Below are positions 8,355 through 17,528 of a stretch of 64,000 nucleotides of DNA, in pieces. Source of the stretch: Phormidium tenue FACHB-886. GTDB lineage: Bacteria > Cyanobacteriota > Cyanobacteriia > Elainellales > Elainellaceae. Below the pieces are notes generated by a model. That model worked only from the letters and a program-made list of their open reading frames with translations. It was not told the origin of the DNA and did no database searches. Location: contig NZ_JACXWX010000019.1 of the NCBI RefSeq assembly GCF_014764505.1, positions 1 through 64,000 of the forward strand. The letters are read 5' to 3'. Made by a program: the position numbers and the translations under genes. Within the stretch, counting starts at the first letter, position 1, and each line of letters opens with the position of its first letter.

Positions 8355-11300
8355 ATGACCGCATCGATCCCAACGCTCGCCAGCCAATATGATTCCGCTG
8401 CCACCGAAGCCAAATGGCAGCAAGCCTGGGAAGAAAATCAGGTCTTCAAGGCAGACCCTGACCACGGCGGGGAGCCATTCACTGTCGTCATTCCGCCGCC
8501 CAACGTCACCGGCAGCCTGCACATGGGACATGCCTTTGAGATGTCCTTGATTGACGCAGTAGTGCGCTATCAGCGCATGCTGGGCAAAAACACGCTGTGG
8601 CTACCCGGCACCGACCATGCCAGCATCGCAGTCCAAACGATTCTAGAGCGGGAGCTGCGCGAGCAAGGCAAGCACCGAGACGATGTGGGGCGCGAGGCGT
8701 TTTTACAGCGGGCTTGGGAGTGGAAAGCTGAGTCTGGCGGCAAGATCGTCGGTCAGCTGCGGCGGCTGGGTGTCTCAGTGGACTGGACGCGAGAGCGCTT
8801 CACGATGGATGAGGGCTTATCCGCCGCTGTCCTGACTGCCTTCAAACAGCTTTACCAGGAAGGCTTGATCTATCGCGGCAAGTACATGGTCAACTGGTGC
8901 CCTGCTAGCCAGTCGGCGGTATCTGACTTGGAAGTGGAAAACAAAGAGGTGAACGGACACCTCTGGCACTTCCGCTATCCGCTCACCGATGGCTCCGGCT
9001 TTGTGGAGGTAGCAACTACCCGGCCCGAGACGATGCTGGGCGATACAGCAGTTGCGGTCAACCCAAACGACGATCGCTACAAGCATCTGGTCGGCAAAAC
9101 CCTGATGCTGCCGCTGATGAACCGTGAGATCCCCATCATTGCCGATGACTATGTGGATGCCAGCTTTGGCACGGGCTGCGTCAAAATTACCCCTGCCCAC
9201 GACCTCAACGACTTCGAAATGGGCAAGCGGCACAACCTGCCGATGATTAATATCCTCAACAAGGACGGCACTCTCAACGAGAATGCCGGAGAGTTTCAGG
9301 GGCAAGATCGCTTCGTCGCCCGCAAAAATGTAGTCAGTCGCCTGGAAGCAGAGGGTTTCCTGGTGAAGGTGGAAGACCACAAGCACACCGTTCCCTACAG
9401 CGATCGCGGCAAAGTGCCCATAGAACCGCTGCTCTCTACCCAGTGGTTTGTCAAAATTCGTCCGCTTGCCGATCGCGCCCTTGAGTTTTTAGACCAGCGC
9501 AATGACCCGGTGTTTCTGCCCGATCGCTGGACAAAGGTGTACCGAGACTGGCTAGTCAGCCTGCGCGACTGGTGCATTTCGCGACAGCTCTGGTGGGGAC
9601 ATCAGATTCCGGCATGGTACGCCATCAGCGAAACGAATGGCGAAATCACTGACGATACGCCCTTTGTGGTCGCTACTAGCGAAGCAGAAGCTCGAGAGCA
9701 GGCGATCGCCCGCTTTGGCGCAAAGGTGCAGCTGGTGCAAGACCCGGATGTGCTAGACACCTGGTTTTCTTCGGGTCTGTGGCCCTTCTCCACCCTGGGC
9801 TGGCCTGAGCAAACACGTGATCTAGAAACCTACTATCCCACGACTACGCTCGTCACCGGGTTTGACATCATCTTTTTCTGGGTTGCCCGCATGACCATGA
9901 TGGCGGGACACTTCACAGGCAAGATGCCGTTCCAGACTGTCTACATTCACGGTCTGGTGCGGGATGAAAATGGCAAAAAGATGTCGAAGTCTGCCAACAA
10001 TGGCATCGATCCGCTGCTGCTGATTAACAAGTACAGTACTGATGCCCTGCGCTTCACGCTGACCCGAGAAGTGGCGGGGGCGGGGCAAGACATCAGCCTG
10101 GAATACGATCGCCGAACTGATGAATCTACCTCGGTCGAAGCCTCGCGCAACTTCACCAACAAAATTTGGAATGCGTCCCGGTTTGTGATGCTAAACCTGG
10201 AAGGCCAAACGCCTGCTCAGCTAGGAGCGCCAAAGGCGGCAGATCTAGAGCTAGCCGATCGCTGGATTTTGTCGCGCTACCACCAAGTCGTGCAGCAAAC
10301 GCGCAGCTATCTGGACAACTACGGCTTGGGCGAAGCCGCTAAAGGGCTGTACGAGTTTTTCTGGGGTGACTTCTGTGATTGGTACATCGAGCTGGTGAAA
10401 TCGCGGCTTCAGCAAAAAGGCATCTCTGGCAAAGTGGCGCAGCAGGTGTTGGCGCAAGTGCTGGAGGGAACTCTGCGGCTGCTGCACCCCTTCCTGCCTC
10501 ACGTCACCGAAGAAGTTTGGCACACCCTGACCCAAGCCAGTAGCGACACCTATCTAGCGCTGCAAGCCTACCCAACTGCCGATCCCAGCCTGATCGATGC
10601 CGATCTAGACCAGCAGTTTGAGCAGCTGATTAGCACTATCCGCGCTATTCGCAATCTGCGCGCTGAGGCAGGCGTTAAACCAGGGATCAAAATCCAGACG
10701 ATTCTGGAAACCGAAAGCGAGCGCGAACGCGAAATTTTCCAAGCTGGACAAACTTACATCCAAGACTTGGCAAAAGTAGAGCGGTTGACGATCGCTGCGC
10801 CTGCCCCCCTAGTCGTTACAGGGACAGGCAAACCCGTCTCCGCGCCCAGCATTCCGCAGCCGCTTGCAGCAAACCGCACTGCAGCAGACGAGATCAACTG
10901 GCGGGAAAAGCCCGTTGTGGTGCTGCTGATGCTGGTGTTGCTGGGCGGGATTGCCCTGAATATAGTGATTCATCTGCTGGCATTGGGCAAGCTGATTTGG
11001 GATCTAACTGTGGCAAAGAAACAGGTAACGGTGAAGCCGCGCCGCAAACCGCCCACTCTGCCACCCACCACTATCACGGTTGCCTCTACACCCGTCACAG
11101 AGTTACCCCAGCCCGCCCGATTGCCCAGCGCCTCGGCTGAGCAGCTTTTTGCAGGCGTAGTTGGCACCACCCAAGTGCTGATTCCGCTGGCAGGGGTGGT
11201 GGATGTAGAAGCTCTGAAAACTAAGCTCCAGAAAGATATGGGCAAGGCTGAAGCTGAAATTCAATCGTTGACGCAGCGCCTCAACAATCCTAAGTTTGTA

Positions 11301-11399
11301 GATAAAGCGCCTGCCGACGTGGTGCAGAATGCACGAGATGCCCTGGCAGAAGCGCAAAAACAGTCGGAAATTTTGCGCGATCGCCTCGATCGGCTTTAG
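8355..11399 (+). CDS. valS: Valyl-tRNA synthetase with internal membrane segment
   Basis: This class I synthetase of 1014 residues charges tRNA-Val. The HMGH signature is at residues 56-59 in [14 protein letters not shown] and KMSKS at 542-546. The editing and anticodon-binding domains lie between and after them, and the usual C-terminal coiled coil ([17 protein letters not shown] and on) closes the protein. Between the anticodon domain and the coiled coil sits an extra segment of about 110 residues. It holds a long hydrophobic stretch near residues 850-882 ([20 protein letters not shown]) flanked by Pro-rich and basic sequence. This is the position where some cyanobacterial synthetases carry the CAAD membrane-anchor domain, but only one hydrophobic stretch is evident, so it may be a reduced or divergent form. 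I chose ATG 8355; a TTG three codons upstream is possible. Confidence 0.95.
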   Translation: MTASIPTLASQYDSAATEAKWQQAWEENQVFKADPDHGGEPFTVVIPPPNVTGSLHMGHAFEMSLIDAVVRYQRMLGKNTLWLPGTDHASIAVQTILERELREQGKHRDDVGREAFLQRAWEWKAESGGKIVGQLRRLGVSVDWTRERFTMDEGLSAAVLTAFKQLYQEGLIYRGKYMVNWCPASQSAVSDLEVENKEVNGHLWHFRYPLTDGSGFVEVATTRPETMLGDTAVAVNPNDDRYKHLVGKTLMLPLMNREIPIIADDYVDASFGTGCVKITPAHDLNDFEMGKRHNLPMINILNKDGTLNENAGEFQGQDRFVARKNVVSRLEAEGFLVKVEDHKHTVPYSDRGKVPIEPLLSTQWFVKIRPLADRALEFLDQRNDPVFLPDRWTKVYRDWLVSLRDWCISRQLWWGHQIPAWYAISETNGEITDDTPFVVATSEAEAREQAIARFGAKVQLVQDPDVLDTWFSSGLWPFSTLGWPEQTRDLETYYPTTTLVTGFDIIFFWVARMTMMAGHFTGKMPFQTVYIHGLVRDENGKKMSKSANNGIDPLLLINKYSTDALRFTLTREVAGAGQDISLEYDRRTDESTSVEASRNFTNKIWNASRFVMLNLEGQTPAQLGAPKAADLELADRWILSRYHQVVQQTRSYLDNYGLGEAAKGLYEFFWGDFCDWYIELVKSRLQQKGISGKVAQQVLAQVLEGTLRLLHPFLPHVTEEVWHTLTQASSDTYLALQAYPTADPSLIDADLDQQFEQLISTIRAIRNLRAEAGVKPGIKIQTILETESEREREIFQAGQTYIQDLAKVERLTIAAPAPLVVTGTGKPVSAPSIPQPLAANRTAADEINWREKPVVVLLMLVLLGGIALNIVIHLLALGKLIWDLTVAKKQVTVKPRRKPPTLPPTTITVASTPVTELPQPARLPSASAEQLFAGVVGTTQVLIPLAGVVDVEALKTKLQKDMGKAEAEIQSLTQRLNNPKFVDKAPADVVQNARDALAEAQKQSEILRDRLDRL

Positions 11400-11417
11400 G
11401 AGCCGCTGTCATTCCAC

Positions 11418-11442
11418 TTTAGGGGAGTGGCATTCCCCTAAA
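11418..11442. repeat. 8-bp hairpin after valS
   Basis: TTTAGGGG (11418-11425) and CCCCTAAA (11435-11442) form a stem 18 bases beyond the valS stop. No T-run follows, so it is only a weak terminator candidate. Confidence 0.5.
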
Positions 11443-11527
11443 TGATCCTGCTAGCTTAGAAGAAGACAGTTTTCCAGCAGCGAAGCAGATATACTTTCTC
11501 TCAAGGATCTATGACCTTTCCAAGGAA

Positions 11528-12034
11528 ATGCTGCATCTAGCTCAGGTGAAGAAGAAAAACCTTGAGGGCAAGGTAATGCTACAGTTGCTTGCTCAGCAAA
11601 AGGCTGAGTTCGCTTGGGCAACTTTACCAGACGAAGCTGGGACGCTGTGGCTCGAAGACGAGCGTTTTACCGGAAACGGCTACCCCGAAGGCAGCCTCGT
11701 CTTGGTTGAGCTAACTGCAACTCGCCAGGTGCAGCAGATTCAGGATGCTACCGGCTGGGTGTTGGAGCTGATTGAGCAGTACTTGGCGACAGGCATCACA
11801 CCGACCTTACTGCAAGAGGAAGTCCAACGCGCCGAGCAATGGCGGCAGTCACTAACGTTGCAAAGTCAAGAGCTTGGGCGTCGATCGCTAGAAATTGAAG
11901 CTCGCCATGACAAGCTTCAGGATCTGGAAGAAAAATTAAAGATAGAGAAAAAGAAGCTGGAGTCAATGGCATACCAGCTCAAAGAAGAAAAGAACGGTGC
12001 ACCACCACCCAAGCAATCTCCGGAAGGAATATAG
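11528..12034 (+). CDS. Coiled-coil hypothetical protein
   Basis: A 168-residue protein I do not recognise. The first 85 residues look globular and acidic (FAWATLPDEAGTLWLEDERF). Residues about 95-155 are a strongly charged predicted coiled coil rich in Glu, Lys and Leu. The tail is Pro-rich and flexible. There is no signal peptide or membrane segment. AAGGA lies five bases before ATG 11528, supporting this start; an internal ATG at 11576 is an alternative. It is downstream of valS on the same strand after a 130-base gap. A strong bidirectional terminator follows. Confidence 0.75.
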   Translation: MLHLAQVKKKNLEGKVMLQLLAQQKAEFAWATLPDEAGTLWLEDERFTGNGYPEGSLVLVELTATRQVQQIQDATGWVLELIEQYLATGITPTLLQEEVQRAEQWRQSLTLQSQELGRRSLEIEARHDKLQDLEEKLKIEKKKLESMAYQLKEEKNGAPPPKQSPEGI

Positions 12035-12083
12035 AATTCTGGGTATTGCACAGCTTCGTATTGCACAACTGCAAACTTTCCAC

Positions 12084-12122
12084 ATTCAACAAAAGCTGCG
12101 CGAGGCGCAGCTTTTGTTGAAT
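12084..12122. terminator. Bidirectional terminator, 18-bp perfect stem
   Basis: An 18-base arm (12084-12101) pairs perfectly with 12105-12122 around a three-base loop. The core AAAAGCTGCGC/GCGCAGCTTTT has an A-run before and a T-run after the GC stem, so it reads as an intrinsic terminator on both strands. It sits between two convergent genes. Confidence 0.92.
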
Positions 12123-12144
12123 CTATCAGCTCACAATCGCCACT

Positions 12145-14172
12145 TTACTCTTGCTGCGCCAGCAGCCGCTCTACTACCTTATCTGGCACTTCCTGTAGAT
12201 GATCGAACTTCCAGCGGAACGTGCCGACTCCCATCGTCAGCGATCGCAGCTCCACAATCAAGTTTTGCATCTCAGCCTGCGGTAGGTTGGCTTGCACCTC
12301 ATCCCAGCCGCGCCAGTTGGGTTTGGCTTCGTAGCCCAACACCTGCCCCCGATGTCCACTAATTAACCGCAGTACATTTGCCGTAAAATTGGTGGGAACC
12401 GAAATGACGATCGCCAAAATTGGCTCCAGCAAACTCGGCTGGCATTTCGCCATGCCTTCCTGCATTGCCAGCCGTGCCGCTTGCTTGAAGGCTTGCTCAG
12501 AGCTATCTACCGTGTGATAGGAGCCGTTGGTCAGCGTTACCGCTACATCCACAACCGGGAAGCCCAGCGGACCTTGACTGAGATATTCTCGGATACCTGT
12601 TTCTACACCCGGAATATACTGGCGCGGCACCACACCGCCAACGATCTTTTCATTGAAACTGAAGCCTGTGCCGCGCGGCATTGGTTTAATGTCGAGATAC
12701 ACATCGCCAAACTGCCCATGTCCACCCGTTTGTCGCTTATAGCGTCCGTGAATTGAGCTGGCATCGCGGCGGATCGTTTCCTTGTACGGGATTTGCGGCA
12801 CATGCGTCGTCATTGGCAGCCCGTATTTGCGGCGCAGGCGATCGAGCGCGACCTGCAAATGAATTTCGCCTTGTCCCCAAAGAATCACTTCGTGGGTGTC
12901 GCCGTGCTGTTCCCAATGGAGCGATCGATCTTCTTCCATCAGCTTTGTGAGGGCGCTGCTTAGCTTCACCTCATCGCTGCGTTTTTCCGGCATGATGGCA
13001 AGGGCATAAACAGGCTCCATGACTTCCGCTTTGGGCAGCGTGTCTACCAAACTAGCATCCGGGCTGAGAGTGTCGCCCGTTTTGATGCCTTCCATGCGGG
13101 CAAGGGCAACGATCGACCCAGCGCTAGCAGCCTGCAGGCTCTGCTGCTGCTGTCCGCACAGGCGATATAAACCGCCGGCCCGCACTCCATTCAGCGTCAT
13201 ATTGTCGGTGAGGGTTCCCTGCCAGACGCGCACCAGCGAGAGTTTGCCACCTTGGGATGTGGAGCAGGTTTTGAGGACTTGGGCGAGCGGCATGGTTTCA
13301 TTGCCCAGCGAGATGCCGCGCCGCTCAACGGTCACAGAAGGTTCTGGCGCTTCACGTAGGAGCGCTTCCAGCAATGGCCGCACTCCGAAATCCTGCTCAG
13401 CAATACCAATCAGCACCGGCACAATCAAATCTGCGCCCAGCTCCATCTTCAAATCTTTTAAGATTTCCTCTTGGGATGGCTCGATGTCTTCTAGCAATTC
13501 CTCCAGCAGATGATCATCATAATCTGCTAGGGTTTCCAGCATTTCTGCACGAGCGGCTTGTTCTTGGGTCTTGAGGTGATCGGGCAGCAAAATCGGGTCG
13601 GCAGGCGCACCAGCATGATATTGATAGGCTTGCTCAGTCACTAAATCGATGAAGCCAGTTAGAGTTTCGTCCTGCCAAATTGGATAATGGTGCGGCACCA
13701 ACGGACGATTAGAAACGGATTTCAGCGCCTCCAGGATTTCTGCATAGGAAGCGTGGGCGCGATCCATCTTGTTGAGAAAAACGAGGTGCGGGATCTCCCA
13801 ATCATCTAAAAATTGAAACAGCGGCGCGAGGGTGAGGACACGCTCGCAATCGGGTTCACATACCACGATCGCCGCATCCACGCCCACCAGCGCATCATAC
13901 GTCTCTTGAGCAAATTCTACAGAACCAGGGCAGTCTACCACCGTAAACTGAACGCCGCCATACTCAAGGCAGGCGGCGTTCACTTCTACACTCATTTGGC
14001 GATCGCGGGCTTCGGGCGATGTATCCCCTACCGAGTTGCCGTCTACCACCCGCCCCTTGCGCGTGGTTACACCAGTCACCGACAGCAGGCTTTCCAACAG
14101 GGTGGTTTTGCCGCTCAGGTAGGGACCCACGATCGCCACATTTCGTGAGCCAGAAAACACGTTTTCACTCAT
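12145..14172 (-). CDS. EF-G-like translational GTPase, variant G3 motif
   Basis: This 675-residue protein has the full EF-G domain order: GTPase with P-loop GPYLSGKT (16-23) and NKMD (134-137), domain II, then domains III-V (RRKYGLPMTTHVPQIPYKET and GYEAKPNW). The G3 motif reads DCPGSVEF, so the catalytic His of standard EF-G (DTPGH) is Ser84. This places it with the EF-G2-type paralogues rather than the main elongation factor. Such paralogues are known but their role is often unclear. ATG 14172 is chosen because MSENVFSGSRNVAIVG fits the family and GTGAG lies eight bases upstream. The open frame extends 39 codons further with a non-homologous hydrophobic sequence. Confidence 0.88.
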   Translation of the reverse strand: MSENVFSGSRNVAIVGPYLSGKTTLLESLLSVTGVTTRKGRVVDGNSVGDTSPEARDRQMSVEVNAACLEYGGVQFTVVDCPGSVEFAQETYDALVGVDAAIVVCEPDCERVLTLAPLFQFLDDWEIPHLVFLNKMDRAHASYAEILEALKSVSNRPLVPHHYPIWQDETLTGFIDLVTEQAYQYHAGAPADPILLPDHLKTQEQAARAEMLETLADYDDHLLEELLEDIEPSQEEILKDLKMELGADLIVPVLIGIAEQDFGVRPLLEALLREAPEPSVTVERRGISLGNETMPLAQVLKTCSTSQGGKLSLVRVWQGTLTDNMTLNGVRAGGLYRLCGQQQQSLQAASAGSIVALARMEGIKTGDTLSPDASLVDTLPKAEVMEPVYALAIMPEKRSDEVKLSSALTKLMEEDRSLHWEQHGDTHEVILWGQGEIHLQVALDRLRRKYGLPMTTHVPQIPYKETIRRDASSIHGRYKRQTGGHGQFGDVYLDIKPMPRGTGFSFNEKIVGGVVPRQYIPGVETGIREYLSQGPLGFPVVDVAVTLTNGSYHTVDSSEQAFKQAARLAMQEGMAKCQPSLLEPILAIVISVPTNFTANVLRLISGHRGQVLGYEAKPNWRGWDEVQANLPQAEMQNLIVELRSLTMGVGTFRWKFDHLQEVPDKVVERLLAQQE

Positions 14173-14637
14173 AAAATACTCACTTTTGCATTCGCAACTA
14201 AACCGCAAATGAAAGAATCTAGTATTCAGATAGATGAAGCTCAATCCGAATACAAATTGAATGATGAAATGTACCAACTGAAGCAGCACGTCCTAACGGC
14301 TGCACCTGAGGAGATTCAGATGGGATGGCGCTTTTGAAAGAGAAGCTCCAACTGAAAGACACGGAGCGATCGACAGTCTACGGCTAGCCATCTGCACAGA
14401 AAAGAGAAGAAGCGCGGATTTCTGTAAAGTGGACAGGCGGATGGCGTGGAATGAGTTGTAAATCGCAGTCGTGTAATAAACTACCGTTTGGCTGCTTTAA
14501 GTTTAGATTAACGTGTCTTTGTAGCTGAGCGAGGACTCAGTTAGGAAAATTTATCTTGCTACAATCGCGTGATTTGCTGTTGCAAACCGCAATACTTATT
14601 CACTACTTGTTCACGTTTCGTTCATCACAGCAGTCTT
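14173..14637. other. Intergenic region, no gene seen
   Basis: About 460 bases between the EF-G-like gene start and the 3' end of the anion transporter gene. It probably holds the EF-G-like promoter. CTGAG-N6-CTCAG near 14527 is a short inverted repeat. No reading frame is convincing. Confidence 0.45.
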
Positions 14638-15837
14638 CTACCTGAGCCACAGAAAGGCGATCGCCAGTGTCAGCAGCGTCAACGGTAGCCCAAACCGCAA
14701 ATGATCCAGAAAAGTCAGCCGATAGCCCTGCTTGCCTGCTGCCTCTGCCACAATCAAGTTGGCAACCGAGCCAAACAGCGTCAAATTGCCCGCCAGCGTT
14801 GAGCTAGCGGCTAACAGCAGCCAAGCCCGCGAATCTGCTGGCGGAATCAGCGGCTGCAGCAGCAACACGGCAGGTACATTAGAAATTAGATTCGACAAGA
14901 TGACGGTAACGATCGTCAACCCGCCTGCCGAATCGACCCAGCCCGTAAACAGATGCAGCAAGTTTAATGCTTCGGTACAGCGTGTCAGCACAAACAACCC
15001 CGAAAACATCACCAGTAGGTTCCAATCAACTTCTCGCAAAACCCGCTCAGGCTTAATGCGGCGCGTAATCAGCAGCAGCGCTGCCGCTACAAAAGCAGCC
15101 TCAGCAAGCGGAACGCCAACCACAAAAGACATCAGCAGGACGATCGAAATCAGCAGCGTTTTGGCAAACAGGGGCTTATAGATCCAAGCGGAAATTGCCG
15201 GATCGCCCGCCGCAGGCTTGAGTGACCGCACCTCCGGATACAGCAACGCCAGCAGCCCCACCTGAATGACCAAGCCCATCAGCGCTACAGGCGTGAGTGC
15301 CTGAGCAAATGCTAGATAAGAAATATGCGAAAAAGAACCAATCAGGATATTTTGTGGATTCCCGCTGATCGTTGCCACCGAACCTAAATTGGTTGCACTC
15401 GCTACCGCTAGTAGATAAGGAATGGGATTGATCCGTACTGCCTGCGTCAGGCTCAGCGTTAGGGGAGTAAAGATAATGGCGATCGTGTCATTCAGAAAAA
15501 ACGCGGACAAAATACCGCTGCCAAATGTCAGTAGCGTGACCAATCCGAAAGGGCTGCGGGTAATTTGCGTCAGCCGAGCTAGCGCCATCCGAAAAAAGCC
15601 AGAATACGCCAGATTCGCATTCACTATCATCATGCTCAGCAGAAATACTATCGTCGTCGCATCAATTGCCTGCCAAGCTTCCTCCACGCTTAGCAGCCCT
15701 GAGCTAACCAGCAAGGCCGAACCAGCAAGGGCGATTGTGGCTCGGTTCATCCGCAGCCCTGGCAAATAACCCAACGCCAAGCCCACATAGCTAGCCGTCA
15801 ACACCAGATACTGAAAAGTCAGCAAAACGAGCTTCAT
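14638..15837 (-). CDS. ArsB/NhaD-type (IT superfamily) anion or ion transporter
   Basis: This 399-residue integral membrane protein has about ten to twelve hydrophobic helices. Family signatures are SGNPQNILIG and SATNLGSVATISGNPQN in the middle, with a pseudo-repeat of them near the C-terminus (STLAGNLTLFGSVANLIVAE), and SNLISNVPAVLLL. These belong to the DASS/ArsB/NhaD group, whose members move dicarboxylates, sulfate, arsenite or sodium. The exact substrate cannot be told. The start MKLVLLTFQYLVL at 15837 begins directly with the first helix; the 17 codons upstream look non-coding. Confidence 0.85.
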   Translation of the reverse strand: MKLVLLTFQYLVLTASYVGLALGYLPGLRMNRATIALAGSALLVSSGLLSVEEAWQAIDATTIVFLLSMMIVNANLAYSGFFRMALARLTQITRSPFGLVTLLTFGSGILSAFFLNDTIAIIFTPLTLSLTQAVRINPIPYLLAVASATNLGSVATISGNPQNILIGSFSHISYLAFAQALTPVALMGLVIQVGLLALLYPEVRSLKPAAGDPAISAWIYKPLFAKTLLISIVLLMSFVVGVPLAEAAFVAAALLLITRRIKPERVLREVDWNLLVMFSGLFVLTRCTEALNLLHLFTGWVDSAGGLTIVTVILSNLISNVPAVLLLQPLIPPADSRAWLLLAASSTLAGNLTLFGSVANLIVAEAAGKQGYRLTFLDHLRFGLPLTLLTLAIAFLWLR

Positions 15838-16052
15838 GCTTGATGGCGCTTGGCGCTCCAATGAAGAGGGATGCTGCGCGTAGCGCAATCCATCACAAAA
15901 ATCCTAATACGTTAGGCGACTGGCAATTGCCACAAAGGATGCTGATGCCTGAGATGCATCAATGTTCTAAACCTTTTTGTAAAGGCTGCTTATACCAAAA
16001 ACTATTGAACCAGCCAGAACTATCGAACCAGCTAGCGTTAAGACTATAGCTG

Positions 16053-17039
16053 CTATTGGCTGGTATAAATTCCTCGCTGCCGGAGCTGCTGCACAAAAAA
16101 TTCTTCCAGTGACGGCCGCGACAAATTCATGCTTATCAATTGAGCGTTCATCAGCTGCAGCGATGCCATGAAATCCTGGAAGTCGCCTTTTAAGTGCCCC
16201 TGCCACAGCCCGTCTTGCAGCTCAAGGTCTGGAACCCATTGCCGCAGCACTTCGGGATTGCCGCCTTTGATTTTTACCTGATATAGATCAGCACTGCCCA
16301 ATAGCGACTGCAGCGAACCGATGCAGAGCAGTTCACCCCGGGCAAGAATGGCAACTCGATCGCAAATCTTCTCCACATCCGACAGGACATGGCTGTTGAA
16401 GAAGATCGTCTTGCCTTGCGCCTTCAGCGATAGAATGATCTCGCGGATCTGATAACGTCCGAGTGGGTCAAGCCCAGACATTGGCTCGTCTAGAAACACC
16501 ACTTCCGGGTCGTTGATCAAGGCTTGCGCCATACCTATGCGCTGCAGCATTCCTTTGGAATATTGCCGGAGCTGCTTTTTGCGGGCTGCCGACTGCGCCA
16601 AGCCCACCATCTCTAGCAGTTCTGGAATCCGCTGCTTTTGGACCGCTGCCGGAATCTGAAATAAGCCTGCGGTATATTGCAAAAACTCCCAGCCCGTCAG
16701 ATAGGTATAAAAATAGGGATTTTCCGGCAAATAGCCGACGCGCTGCTTCACGGCTCGATCGCCCAAAGGTTTACCTAACAGCGTCCCCCGTCCCGATGAT
16801 GGGCGGATAATGCCCAGCAGTGTTTTCAGCAGCGTGGTTTTGCCTGCCCCGTTCGGACCCAGCAGCCCAAAGGTTTCGCCCTGAAATACCTGTAGCGAAC
16901 AGCCTTGCAGCGTAGTCACCTTTTGATTCAGCCAAAAGCCCGTCCGATAGACCTTCTTGAGATCGACTGTGTGCACGACGATCGGCAGATCGCCCTGTTT
17001 CGCATTTATTGGCACCACTGATTCACTACTGCCCAGCAT
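16053..17039 (-). CDS. ABC-2-type transporter ATP-binding protein
   Basis: A 328-residue ATPase with Walker A GPNGAGKTT, a variant signature YSKGMLQR and Walker B VVFLDEPMSGLDP, followed by the His switch NSHVLSDVE. The C-terminal extension of about 90 residues is typical of CcmA/NatA-type exporters. No permease gene is next to it; the following gene on the strand is an unrelated secondary transporter, so the membrane partner must be elsewhere. The substrate is unknown. Confidence 0.92.
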   Translation of the reverse strand: MLGSSESVVPINAKQGDLPIVVHTVDLKKVYRTGFWLNQKVTTLQGCSLQVFQGETFGLLGPNGAGKTTLLKTLLGIIRPSSGRGTLLGKPLGDRAVKQRVGYLPENPYFYTYLTGWEFLQYTAGLFQIPAAVQKQRIPELLEMVGLAQSAARKKQLRQYSKGMLQRIGMAQALINDPEVVFLDEPMSGLDPLGRYQIREIILSLKAQGKTIFFNSHVLSDVEKICDRVAILARGELLCIGSLQSLLGSADLYQVKIKGGNPEVLRQWVPDLELQDGLWQGHLKGDFQDFMASLQLMNAQLISMNLSRPSLEEFFVQQLRQRGIYTSQ

Positions 17040-17240
17040 CTCTCTAAACTAGCCCTAGTAGTTTTTTAATAGTTTGCCCACTTTCGCGGTTGTGTTCTAT
17101 CACCTATTGAAACACTGCCGCAAGCTCAAATAGATTTTGTATGCCTACACCCGCTCCCCGAAACAAAAATGTCCCTGTTCTACCTGTTGTAGCGGTTGCA
17201 ATATGTCAGGCTAGAGAAAGAATCAAGCGAGAAAGCCACC

Positions 17241-17432
17241 ATGGATCGAAAAAAACTCATTGCAATTATTACCGGGGCGATCGCCCTCATCCTTAGCCTT
17301 GCTTATCTTTTAGTGGTGCAGCTTTTAGATTTTCGGGGGGAGATGGTGCCCGCGCCAATCGATTTGTCGCAGCAGGCAGGGATAGCGATCGCCCAAGCGC
17401 TGACTTGCCCGCTAGGGACATTGGGAGGCTGA
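17241..17432 (+). CDS. Small single-span membrane protein, hypothetical
   Basis: A 63-residue protein with MDRKKL followed by one hydrophobic helix (about residues 7-27) and a short tail. ATG 17241 is preceded by GAGAAAG. I know of no function. It lies 96 bases before the oligopeptidase gene on the same strand and may be co-transcribed. Confidence 0.6.
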   Translation: MDRKKLIAIITGAIALILSLAYLLVVQLLDFRGEMVPAPIDLSQQAGIAIAQALTCPLGTLGG

Positions 17433-17528
17433 TTGCGCTCTCTAGAAAATGCTGTGGCTCCGGTTTGCTAGAGTGAGAAAACAAGCTTCAATAACCTCTC
17501 TTCACTGAACTTTCTTTCCTAGTTTGAT

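Noticed and set aside
8817-9386. 189-codon minus-strand frame inside valS
   Set aside because: It is fully antisense to a conserved synthetase and resembles no family.
14173-14289. N-terminal extension of the EF-G-like protein
   Set aside because: It is a non-homologous hydrophobic stretch upstream of a well-placed ATG.
15967-16206. 79-codon minus-strand frame at the end of the ABC ATPase gene
   Set aside because: It overlaps the ATPase C-terminus in another frame and has no ribosome site.
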